Assembly (NCBI GenBank): GCA_917880885.1
Contig: OU862909.1
Span: forward strand, 36,268,405-36,332,404
Direction: 5' to 3'
Length of the DNA: 64,000 nucleotides
Source: Limnephilus marmoratus
Taxonomy: Eukaryota; Arthropoda; Insecta; Trichoptera; Limnephilidae
Shown here: positions 50,823-63,500 of the stretch, one piece after another
Layout: each line of letters opens with the position of its first letter
How positions within the stretch are numbered: position 1 is the stretch's first letter
Made by a program: the position numbers and the translations under genes
The notes under the pieces: generated by a model
Seen by the model: the letters and a program-made list of their open reading frames with translations, nothing else
What the model was told of the DNA's origin: nothing
Databases searched by the model: none

Positions 50823-51584
50823 ATGGAGAGACCAAATGGGATAACCATTGACAGTTCTGAGAAATCAGAAGTAGTCATGGAGTCAGTGGATGAACTACAT
50901 GGATCTAACCCAAAAGCAACGGATAGGATGGCGAAACCACAAGAATTAACCGAGGAGATTGAGATGGAATCGATGGCTCTCTCAGAAGTTCCATCTGAGG
51001 ACCTACATATGTTCTCCAAGGATTTCATGGAGGAACCATCGAATATCATAACCAAAGACGTTGTTGTGGATCCTCAAGACCCAGTTGCGGATAAGTTGGC
51101 ACCTGCGGAAGTCTTAACCAAAGACCTTCTTATTGAGGACCCACCAGCATCGACGTTCAACACTTTGGAGGCACTACTGGCACCATCAGTCAACACCTTG
51201 GAAGCATCAGTAGCGCCATCAGTCAACACCTTGGAGGCACCAATAGCACCATCAGTCAACACCTTGGAGGCACCAGTTACACCATCAGTCAACACCTTGG
51301 AGGCACCACTAACACCATCAGTCAACACCTTGGAGGCACAAGTTACACCATCAGTCAACACCTTGGAGGCACCACTAACACCATCAGTCAACACCTTGGA
51401 GGCACCGCTAGCACCTGTCGTGAATACGCTGGAGAAACCATTAATAGCGACCTTAAGACCCCAGGTCACCGTTCATCAGGGAAGAATTGAAGGAGTCAAC
51501 TTGAAAACCGACTCAGGATTTCCATACAAGGCGTTCTTAGGCGTTCCATATGCCAAGCCTCCAATCGGAAATCTGAGATTCAAG
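50823..51584 (+). CDS. Gene 4 exon 1 (extension plus esterase N-terminus)
   Basis: 254 codons. All indels against genes 2 and 3 are multiples of three, which argues the extension is translated. The donor is AAG|GTATTT. Confidence 0.85.
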
Positions 51585-54500
51585 GTATTTAATATATTAT
51601 GTTTTATTAAATTTTCGAATGTGCTTGCTTTTGTTGCACTTTTTTTGTCGAACACTTTCAAAATATGTCGATAAGTTATTTATCTTTTCATTAAAATAAA
51701 TAATGCCATCACAAAGTGAAAACCTTTCCGAGGAAGCTTTCTTCGAAAAATTAAAAAAAAAAACAAAACAAATTAAACAATTGTTTATTCGCAATTTTTT
51801 CCATTTTTATAAAATGTTGATATAACTGGTGTTAAATCCCGATGAAAAAAAATAATTGTAGTAGCTCTGAAAATAATCTTGTAAAAATAAATAGACATAT
51901 CGTGCATCCCTTATACATATTTATAAAAGTTTGGTTGTATGGACGAAGGGCTATAAATAATTACGTAAAGTAATTTTTATCTAAGGAAGGCCGAGAAGGT
52001 TTTGAACTACCGTATATTCTGTTGAAATCTTTGCAGTGAGTGGTGTCATTTTTCATTGATTATTAATTTTCTTTTCCCAATTAGCAACGTGGATAGATAA
52101 AAAATTGTGATTTTTACCAGTGATTTTACATAATCAATATAATTTATTTATTTATTTATTTATTGAAAAAAATAAGAAGTACATGAGAAACATAAGCTGC
52201 ATATCTCACTAGGGCATTCCTGTATCGAGATATGCAGTTTTACATTGTAATTTAAACAAAAAACATACATATGAACTAAATAAAAATATAATTATAAACC
52301 TATAAAAAAATATAACAATAAGCAAATTAAAGATAACATAACAATAAGCAAATTAGATACTATAACAATAAGCAAATTAAAAAGTACATAATAATATATA
52401 AGTTAAGTTATTAACTATGGATTGTATGAAATATAGCTGAATTCCAGAATGATTTATGATACAAGCGACAACATGGGTAATCCAAAACCATCACTCTCAG
52501 TTATTATACATATTTTGACCATTTTCTTGAATAAATGTAATGTACCAATAGTTTTTATTTTTTCATTGAGCATATTATAAAGCAACGGAGCTTTATATGA
52601 AAAACTTCTTTGTCCAAAGGATGTTTTGGTATGTACCGGCTGATACATTAAAGAAGAGCCCAATCTAGTGATGCGCACTTGTTGAGATCTTTTCGCAGTG
52701 ATAATGTTGTTGAAAAATTTACAGAGAGCCTGTATTATGTACAACTGCCTTATTGTCATAATTTTGCTTTCGCTATATAGTATCTGTGATGAATACATAA
52801 AACTTTTCTTGAACATTATTTTTAAAATTAATTTTTGTGCAATATTTAAAGGCTCTAGAGTAGTCTTATGGCAAGAACCCCAACAAATAACGTTATATGA
52901 AAGCATTGATTGAACAAGAGCATAGTATACAGTTCTTAGTGTAATTTTGTCCAATATATTTCTTAGAGTCTTGAAGATATAGGCTAGCTTTCTTATTTTT
53001 TTTGTTAATATAGTAATATGATTGTTCCATTTTAAATTTTTATCAATAATTAAGCCAAGATATTTGATATTGTCTACTCTTTCCAAAGATTGACAATTAC
53101 ACTCCTGTACACAACAATGTATTTTTAAAGAGCGGTCCAAAGATGGTTGATTTACAGAAGAAATACTAAAAGTAATATATTTAGTTTTGCTCATGTTTAA
53201 GGTTAACAAGTTTTGATCAAGCCAATTTTTCACTGCCCTTAATCCTGCCTCGCACTTAGCATACGTATCATCCCAAGTATCACCAGCAAACACTAAAACA
53301 GTGTCATCTGCAAATACAATTGAAGAACCAGAAAATGGCAGTTTACAGAGGTCATTAATATATAACAAAAATAAAATTGGACCCAGAACACTACCCTGAG
53401 GAACACCATATACAATTGATTTGTTTGAACTAATATGATCATTAATCATTACTCTTTGTGTTCTATTTCCAAGATAAGTTCTGAACCAATCTAGAGCTTT
53501 ATTAACAATACCCATTGAACTGAGTTTTTTTAATAGTAAACCGTGGGATACGGTATCAAATGCCTTAGACAAGTCTAAGAAGACAGCCATGGCTTTATTG
53601 CCAGTATCCAGAGCTTCTACGACTGTGGTTATCATTTTTAATGCAGCATCACTAGTTCCCATGTTCTCTAAATCAAGAACATATTTATTATGTGGATGAT
53701 AAATTTTTTCACAATTTAATTTTTACCGTAAAGTTAACACCTACTTGATGACGAGGTGCCTCACGTGAAAAATGTCGTAACGTTTCTAATAAAGATGTTT
53801 TAAGAGTTTTAATGATAAGAGTCGCCGCCGGCCTGCTTTTGCATCCATATAAATCACATCTCTTTTGTAATGTTCTCGCATTCAATCATCGAAAATGAAC
53901 TGCATGTCAATATTAAGATGCAGTTACTTATTTTAAAATTGTTTAAAAACAGATTGTGCCGTAGTCAACATTTGTCCATCATACATATTAGCTGCAACGG
54001 TGCGGAATGGTCTATGGATAGTTCTCTTTACAATTAACCTCTCGGGCTAATTTCTTCGGTTTTCGGAACAACTTATATAGGTCTCATAGAATTCGTTCAG
54101 AATTCGTCTCCTTTATCATCATGGTTAGAAGTATGATCCAAACGGCGTTAGAAAGAGGAAATACCTCGTTTTATATTCAAATGTAAAAGTTAACTGTAAA
54201 ATAGTAAAAATGTACACCTTTATAAAACTAAATTTGCCGACCTCAATTTGAAAAATCATTATGAAACTTTGAGATTTTTTATTAATTATTTTTACACGAA
54301 ACCACAAAAAAGAGATGACAGTAATACATTATAAGGAGAGCCATTTTTTCAAGGTTTCTCTTGTTTGCAATCACTTTTTTTATTAGATAAATGAAACAAT
54401 TCAACTTTGTTTGAACCACTCATATAATGAGAAAATCCGACCGGTTTCAGAACAAACGTTCCTTCCTCAGGGCAGTATACTTACACGTATACGCTTGCCC

Positions 54501-57500
54501 TGAAGAAGGAACGTTTGTTCTGAAACCGATCGGATTTACTCATTATTTAAGTGGTTCAAACAAAGTTGAATTGTTTCATTTATCTATAATGGATAACCAC
54601 AAAATTATAGTTTCATTCAAAAATATATAATTTTTTTACATATTTGTAAAAAGCACTAACTTTGTGGCTCGCCATAATTTACAATAAAAAACACATAAAT
54701 TTGTTTAAGACCACTTTTATTTTAAAACACTCTACCGGTTTCAGAAGCACCCTTCCTTCGTCAGGAGAATATTATTACTAAACTATGATACAGAATGTTA
54801 GTTGTTTGAGTGGGAGGTGAGCAAAGGGGTGGGGGTAATTTCGGGATTTCCGGAAAGAACAGAGCGGTTAATTGGAAAAATATTTAGAATGGGACTGAAA
54901 GATAAATTGCTTCAAAATAAAATGCTTCAAAATGCTAGCATTATTATTAAGGGTCGACCGAGACATGTTTTTCGTTCTCGGCCGAGACCAAGACCGAGAC
55001 CGAGAATAAATAAATTGAGAAAAAAAAATGAAAATGCGCTATTTTGGCATAATATAGTATATTTAAGAATGTAATAATAATTTGTTTTAAGGCGCCGCAT
55101 CCGCGCTCAAAAAGAAGAAGATGGAGAAATATGTAATTAGGAATGTTAGAGGAGCGCGCTAATATTTAAAGCGATAAAATCGAAAATATTTAATAAAACA
55201 CGACATCATTTAAAGAAACATTGTGAATTTTTTTCACAATTATAACTTGTAAAATAACTGAAGCAAACGTTTTTAAAATAATTTTTGGAGCATACTTTGC
55301 GATTTTTTTTCTATCGAGGGAATTGCAAATAATTTGCGTTTCGGCGTGGAAGGCGTCTAGATATTATCATTATGGTTATAAGTAAAACCCGCCTCGCTGC
55401 CAGCCGACCAATCACAATCGACAGCTCTCTCACGCACTGACACCAAGTGACAAATGTGAACGCGTGCGGTAGATTTGAATCCCATTATCCTATACCGTAC
55501 CTACTTACAACGGTCTCGGTTATGGCCGAGAATCTCGGCGATTTTTCGCCGAGAACTGAGACAGAGTTCTCGGTAGAATTTGTAGCCGAGAATGCCGAGA
55601 CCGAGACCGAGACCGAGATCTCGGTCGACCCTTAATTATTATTTAGGGATTTTCTGATTTCTAGTGCTTCTAAATTATCTATTTTTTTGCTTTTATTGTT
55701 ACGGTGAAGAATTTTAATCCCTGTGTCCTTATTAAAAGTGTGATTATCAATTCATTCCATAAAAGCATCCAATTCACTTTAGAGGTAGGCAGTAATGCAT
55801 CGATTAATTTTTTAGATTTAACACTTACTTCAATAAATAATAGAATTGGTTTTAACATTTTTCGTAAACCGACGTACACAGATATATCTATACATAACAT
55901 GTCAAATCATCCGGCTTCTCATAAACATTCTGCTTATCATTCAATGGTGCACCGGCTAGTAAAAATCCCTCTATCATCTGTTAATTTCGCGATTGAACTT
56001 TAAAAAATTAAACAAATTGCTCTAAATAATGGTTATTCCACAAATTTAATTGATAAAATCCTAAATAAGAAACTTAAACCCATTTCAACTAATAAATTTA
56101 TATTTGGTACACCTGAAAATAATAATAAAATAATAAATCCCGTTAAATTTTTCCTCACTTAGTACAAAAAACTTGCCTGCCCACATTAAACCTGCGTTCT
56201 ATACTGATAACAATTTAGGTAAATTACTAAAAACACTAAAGATAGAGATCATAAATTAAGCCACTCAGGCATTTACCAACTATGTTGCAATGATTGTCCT
56301 TCGTTCTACATAGGTAAAACAACTAGAAATGTAAACATTAGAATCACAGAACATTTAAGATGCTTAAATAATAATAATTTCACAGAGTTTCCTAATCACC
56401 TAATTTCCACAGATCACACTTTTAATAAGGACACAGGGGTTAAAATTCTTCACCGTAACAATAAAAGCAAAAAAATTAGATAATTTAGAAGCACTATAAA
56501 TCAGAAAATCCCTAAATACTAATGCTAGTATTTTGAAGCATTTTATTTTGAAGCAATTTATCTTTCAGTCCCATTCTAAATATTTTTCCAATTAACCGCT
56601 GTGTTCTTTCCGGAAATCCCGAAATTACCCCCACACCTTTGCTCACCTCCCACTCAAACACCTAACATTCTGTATCATAGTTTAATTATAATATTCTCCT
56701 GACGAACGAAGGGTGCTTCTGAAACCGGTAGAGTGTTTTAAAATAAAAGTGGTCTTAAACAAATTTATGTGTTTTTTATTGTATTATTTTTTTATTATTT
56801 TTATTTATTTTTTATTTCCATTTAAACCCGCTAAACTACTTGTTGTTGTTGTTTATCAGCAAGTACATAATGAAAATATTGGTACATATTCAAATAGTGT
56901 ATAGGTACGTGTAATTTTGATGCTAAAATATCAATTAAATAAATTATTTAAATTACGGAAATAGTATATACATGTAAATTGCACTATAAGCCTTATATAA
57001 TAAAAAAGGTACAAAAGAATTTAGTATGAACAAATTAATATAATCATTAAGTAAATGAAAAGCTTCATGTACACGAGGTATTACAAGAATTACAATGAAT
57101 TTTCCTATTCCTTCGAATGTGAATTTCAATAAAGAGTACAAGGACTTCGGTATGGCATCAGTATAAATTACCCCTATGTAATAGCCATTTCCTTAGATTA
57201 TATTTGCCTTTATCATTAAAAACGTTATTATTTTTGACTGTCATTGGTAGTATATTTCTAAATTTTTTATTTCGAATTAAAAATTTTTAAAGCAATTTCA
57301 TCATATTTCAAAAACAGTTTTTAGGTTTCGGATGCGTTCAGAAATATTCCATTTTATTGGATTTTATTGTAAACCGGAAATATTTTGATATTTCGACAAA
57401 ATAGGCCCGAGGTCTGAGGGGTTAAGATATTTCACCATTTTCGACTAGCGATGTGTAGGTTTAGCTGGAGTGGGCTCTTGAACTCGGGTTCTTCGCGGGA

Positions 57501-60500
57501 AACGGATCCTACTATTACTCCTTTTTCAAATCGTCTACTCCCAGAGAACCCGTTTCACCAGCTTCCCCTTCCCCGTATTTGCGGTCCGAGTCACTCGCGA
57601 GTCGGGAGCAGGTCCCGGGTTCGAGTTCTTTTGCGGGTTCCGGCTCCGAGGTCCAGCCCCGACCAAATCCGTGCGTCCCGGTAGTCGTAACAGCACCCAG
57701 TACCCAGATTGCACCCAAGAACTAGGACCCGGCACCTGCTCCAAGAACTCGAGTACTTTTAAAAGGAAGCCATTCTCGGAGGCGTCCGACAAAATGCAGA
57801 ATTTACCAAACTCTATTTTCGACTAAATTCTACCTAACACAAAACATACAAATACTTTTAGGATCCTCAACCTGCCGACCATTGGGAAGGAGTACGCGAC
57901 GCAACGGCAGAGGGAAACGAGAGCCCGCAGTTAGATGTAATGAGAGATATTTTCCGGGGAAAAGAGGACTGCCTTTACCTAAACGTGTATGCTCCCCAAG
58001 AGGCTACCACCGACTCAGACTTGCCTGTGATGTTTTGGATACACGGCGGAGAATTCAAGTTGGGCTCCGGTGGCAAGGAGTTGTACGGACCCGACTACCT
58101 CGTGGACAAGCACATCGTCCTTGTGACCATCAATTACAGGCTCGGCCCTCTCGGGTTCTTGTGCTTGAACACCGCTGAATGTCCAGGAAATGCCGGACTT
58201 AAAGATCAGGTTATGGCTTTGAAGTGGGTTAACGACAACATTCGTCAATTTGGAGGCAATCCTAAAAATATTACCATCTTCGGAGAGAGTGCTGGATCTG
58301 TATCTGCCCACTACCTCACAATGTCTCGGATGACTAAAGGACTATTTGGAAAAGCCATTTTCCAGTCGGGATCTAGCACCAGCGAATGGGCCGTCCAATC
58401 TGATCCCCTTACAAGTGCAACAAAATTGGCAGAGCTGTTGGGATTAAAAAATAGTCACAACAAGAACTCAAATGATCTTTTGAGGTTTTTGACTAACATC
58501 CCATGTGAATCATTGATCAAAGCTGCTAGTGCACCTGTATTCAGTGGTGGAACTGATATGTCATTTTCGCCAGTTCTTGAAAAACCATTCCCACCAAAAA
58601 AGGCAATTGCTACTGAAAGCACCAGGGATCTTCAGAAACTTGGTAAATATAACAAAGTCCCAACTATTTCTGGAGTCACTTCCAACGAAGGGGTCCTTTT
58701 TACCATGAAATTAGCTGGCTTGAATTTGGAGACGATTACATTGGATCAATTGATTCCTGATTTCCAAGAATACATCCCGAAAGAGTTGAAGACAAGACTG
58801 AATGCCGCTAAGCGATATGTCACCGCAAAAAAAATAAAGGAATTCTATTTTGCCACCCAGGACAACCTTATCGAAAAATTCTGCAATTTGATGTCTGACT
58901 TTTCGTTTATTAGAGATACGGAATACTCCGTGAAGATGTTCTCGAAGGTTGTTCCTGCGACATACTACTACAGATTTTCCTATGTTGGATCGCTGAATAC
59001 CATGAAGCACATTTTGAAGGTCCCTTATTCCGGCTCAGCGCACGGAGATGATTTGAGGTACTTCTTCAAAGCTTCCTTGGAGGAACTGAAGCAACAGGTG
59101 GCCTCTGCCCAGGACATCGCTGTTATACAATTTGTCACCGAGATGTGGACCAACTTTGCTAAAACTGGGTGAGTTCTTAATGATTTTTCCATAATAAAAT
59201 ACCTAACGATAATTATCTGTTACTCGGAAATCTAAATATTTTAAATCTAATTCTTTAGTTTCAAATTATAAAAGAGGATAGTTGATAGTTGGATCCAAAA
59301 ATATGCATAATATGGTTGTAACTTGAATGAATGTTTCTTGTTGATGAAGTGTGTGCTTATTTATTTCGAAGCGATACCGTGTGGCCAGCTCCACTAACTT
59401 TCACCGGTACAAAATAATCGTGATAAGCAGTGGAGTCATTGCCGCAGAACGGGCAAGTCCATTTGCGAATTGCCGACGGAAGTGGCTCCATCTCTTAAAG
59501 AATTCTAAAAATTAGAAATCATAATGGTAAGAATTTTAGAATTAGAATTACAATGGTTAAAGCGAATTTAGTCAATATAAAGGTATAAAAACAAAATGGT
59601 TTACCACGAGCTGACATTACTATATACTTAGACATGGTTTTTTTGTGTTTAGTTTTGGTGTAGCCGTCAATTTCCGGATACCAAGAGCCAAGAGCTATTG
59701 AGCTTAGCTCCGTCGCGTCGTCTCTATTAATATTAAAAGGATTTTACTAGAAGTTAGAATTAGAATTACAATGGTTAAAGCTAATTTAGTAAATATAAAG
59801 GTATAAAACCAAAAATGGTTTACCACGAGCTGGCATTACTGTATACTTAGACATGGTTTTTTGCGTTTAGCTTTGGTGTAGCCGTCAATTACCGTGGTGA
59901 TGCGAATCGGCATGTAGATACCGATTTGTGTGCGTTGGTTTTCTATATACAGCGTGTCCTAGATTACCATCTTCTTTTTGCATCACCTCCACATCTAGAA
60001 AAGGCAGGATTTTTGCATCGTTTTCCACATCCATTGTGAACTTGATTTTACTGTGGAGTGAATTAAGATGATCCAGACATTTATTCAGTTTCTCTGTTCC
60101 ATGAGGCCAGATGGCGAAGACATCATCAACATAATGCCACCATACCTTGAGAACAACTGAAGCTGTGTCGAGTGTCACTTCTTCAAACTTCTCCATAAAA
60201 AAGTTTGCTAGTACTGGAGACAACGGACTGCCCATCGCAACTCCTTCCACTTGCTCAAAAAGTTAACCCTGGAATGCGAAATATCCCGTTTTGAGGCAGT
60301 ATTCAAAAAGTTTGCAAATTTCGTCCTCATAGATCTCCCCGAGCATTATCATGGAGTCTTCTAGAGGCACATTTGTAAAAAGGGGCACTACATCAAAACT
60401 GACTAGGATATCGCCTTCCTCAGTCTTGACATTTTTTAGCTTACTGATCAGATCTGTGGAATCCTTGATTCAAGATTCAGTTTTACCAGTTTGCATCTGC

Positions 60501-63500
60501 AGCAATCTCGAAAGGTGTTGGGAGAGTTTGTACGTCGGTGCACCAATAGCACTAACAATCGGTCTCATTGGGATATCCTTTTTATGTATTTTCGGAAGAC
60601 CGTACAGGGTAGGAGTTCTGGAGGCTTTTACGAAAAACCCAGATCGATCCTCTTTCCTAATACTGGAAGCTTTTATTAACTCCCTTGTCTTCAGGTCAAT
60701 TTTATTGGTGGAATTGTTTTTACTTTTCTTATTTTTTACTTTTTTAATGTAGTCTACCGTATTAATTACGACAGTGGCATTTCCTTTGTCGCAAACGAAC
60801 TTGCCCCTGGCTAGTATAAATTTATTTATTTATTTATTTATTAACGGTATAAATATACCATAAATACATATTACATGTCACAAAATATTTGTTGTAGGTA
60901 CTTAAGAAATAATTAAAAAGAAAGAGTTATAAATTAATTGTGGCATTTGATTAAGAAATGACACAAAGAGCTACAATTACATTCAATACTATAGTATAAA
61001 TAAAATTAATATAATTAATATTGATTGAAAATATATGATAGAATAGCCTTCTTGTACCTAGTTTCCGTGCAGTTAAATAGATCCGCCACATCTGCGTATC
61101 TATTACTAACTTCATGTAATCTAGGTAAAAGCGAGTGTTTCGTGTACTCAGTCCTGTTGTTGTTACAATGAAACAAGATTTTGGAGCGAGTTGCTCTAGT
61201 GGGTATATGAAATTCGATGAGCTTAGTTAAATCAGGACTGTCTATTTTACCATTTACAATTTTGAACATAAATATTAAGTCGGATATAATTCTTCGATCT
61301 GAGAGTTTTAATATATTTAATTCTTTCATTAAGTAATTATAATTTATGTTTTCAATGGGAATACCGAGTTTAAAATTTATATATCTTAGGAATTTGTGTT
61401 GAATTTTTTCGATTGTATCTGAATGTAATTTAAAATGGGGGGACCAGATCGAGGAGTTATATTCGACTTGACTACGTACTAAGGATGTATACAAAATTTT
61501 TAATGTAGAAATATTCCTAAAACCTCTGGAATTTCGAAGAATGAAGCCAAGCATTTTTATTCCTTTATTAGTGATTGTGTTTATATGGGATATAAAGTTT
61601 AATTTCGAGTCGAAAACTATGCCCAGGTCATTAATTTCTTCGACAGAGGTAAGGGTAGAGTTGTTAAGAACATACGGATGAATTATTGGTTGACTTATTC
61701 TGTAAAATCTTATTGAATGACACTTATTTATGTTCAAGAAAAGTTTGTTAAGAGAACACCAATTAATTAACTTGTTTAAATTATTTTGTAAACAGATACA
61801 ACAGATACAATACCACGATTTAGTGAACGTTCTATTCCGTTCCGCGGCAATGACTGCTTATCACGGTTATTTTGTACCGGTGAAAGTTAGTGGAGCTGGC
61901 CACACGGTATCGCTTCGAAGTAAATAAGCACACACTTCACCACTAAAATTACACATCTACCCTGATGATGGACACTGCAACGATGTCCGAAAAGTTGGCT
62001 AAAGAATGAGGTAGCGCAACACGGCATAACACCCCAAAAACAAATAGCGAAAAGGCTCTTTTTAATTTATTTACTTACTTATTAACGGACTTCCAACAAA
62101 GGTCCAATTTACAACAAAGTAACACGAAATTTGGGAAAATGAAATAGAAGTGTCAAGTCAAGTCAAAACTTTACTAAAATTAGAGTAAATATAAAATATC
62201 TTCAATGCTTTAGTGAGCGAAAAAAATCATTTAGGCTTTTACCAAAAAAATCAAGGTCTTGACGTGAGTTGACCATTCTACACATTCTGGACAGTGGTGA
62301 ATTATGACCATAATTAGTCGAGTGTATCAACACTAATTATGGTCAATCATGAGGAAGAGCAGTTCATGAGAGTCTGTGGGAAAGTATATCGAATGGGATG
62401 AGTTGTAGTAATGTAGGTGAATCAATAATACAGTAGACAGTTTTTTTAAAAAACAAATGACATCAGATTTTTTCCGATGGTCTTCTAAAGTAGAAAGGTT
62501 TAGAGTTAGTTCAATTTACATCGTACGAGTAATTGCCTCGTTCTAATTTTAGCCTCCTAACAATGCCTTTTAGGGACCGATGTTGAACGGACTCAATATG
62601 ACGAATATGGACAGCATAAAAAGGAGACCATATAACACAAGCATATTCAAGTTGGGGGCGAACCAAGAGCAGCATAGAGTTCTTAGGGTATTAATGGTTT
62701 TGAAGTCAAAAGAGATTATAGTGGCTAAACCAAGTAGTAGTTTAAACCCGAAAAGAAAACTTGCTATTATGAAAGACACCTAGGTCTTTAACAGATTAAA
62801 CAGTTGATAAGCAATTATTATTATTTAGTTTGTATTCGAAAACAATCGGTTTTTTAGCACTGTAGAACATAATTTTGCACTTATCGACATTTAGTTCCAA
62901 GCAATTAATTTTATACCAATCATTGAGTGATGTCTATATTGTTACAAATCATACTTAAATTACCCATCTGGTCACTAAGATGATATTTTTATTTCTTACT
63001 TTATTACAATATTTTAGTGTTTTAAATGTAGTGTATTTTAGTATTTTGTGTTTGTAAAATCACTCAAATTTATAAATGTTAACCTCAACACAGGCCTAGT
63101 CCTAGTGAGGTTAATTTTTTTTGTATATAAAAATAAAAAATAAGAATGTATGGTGAGAAGTTATAAAAATAAAAAAAAATAGCATACCAATGATTTATGA
63201 ACATCTGATTGGAAAAGAAGGCAGTCATGGTATTATTTTTTTTTTTGGATCTTATTGTCATCCGCAAAAAGCCAAAGGTATGTGAGAGAAAATACTTATA
63301 ATGTCATACTTTTGAATGTAGATATAACTTCGTCGGCTTTACTCAAATATGCAAGTGGTTTAAACAAAGTAACATTGTTTCATTTAGTAATAATGTCATT
63401 TATAAACAAGTTGAAAAGAAGCGGGAAACGTCATTTATTTTAACTCTTTGTTTTCTATTGCTTAAATAAGAATTAAAGAAAGATAGCAATGGGTTTCGTT

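Larger units (their letters stand above)
54383..54588. repeat. Long hairpin (about 100-bp arms) with opposed ribozyme motifs
   Basis: Near-perfect inverted repeat centred at about 54485: 'gataaatgaaacaattcaac' on the left pairs with 'gttgaattgtttcatttatc' on the right. Looks like two inverted Penelope-like element ends without the body. Confidence 0.85.
54681..56782 (+). mobile_element. Penelope-like element flanked by inverted copies of its 3' end
   Basis: The plus-strand body at 55704-56003 gives the RT tail (FLDLTLTSIN and FRKPTYTDI). 56250-56480 gives a GIY-YIG endonuclease (SGIYQLCCNDCPSFYIGKTT and RITEHLR), broken by frameshifts and missing most of the RT. Arms of about 370 bp are inverted: left 54681-54948 plus 55644-55745, right 56411-56782. 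A MITE splits the left arm. Confidence 0.85.
51585..57861. other. Gene 4 intron 1 (6.3 kb)
   Basis: Ancestral intron sequence survives at 51860-52140, 53690-54360 and 57300-57861. Between these lie a LINE, a ribozyme-bearing hairpin, and a Penelope-like element that itself holds a MITE. Confidence 0.75.
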
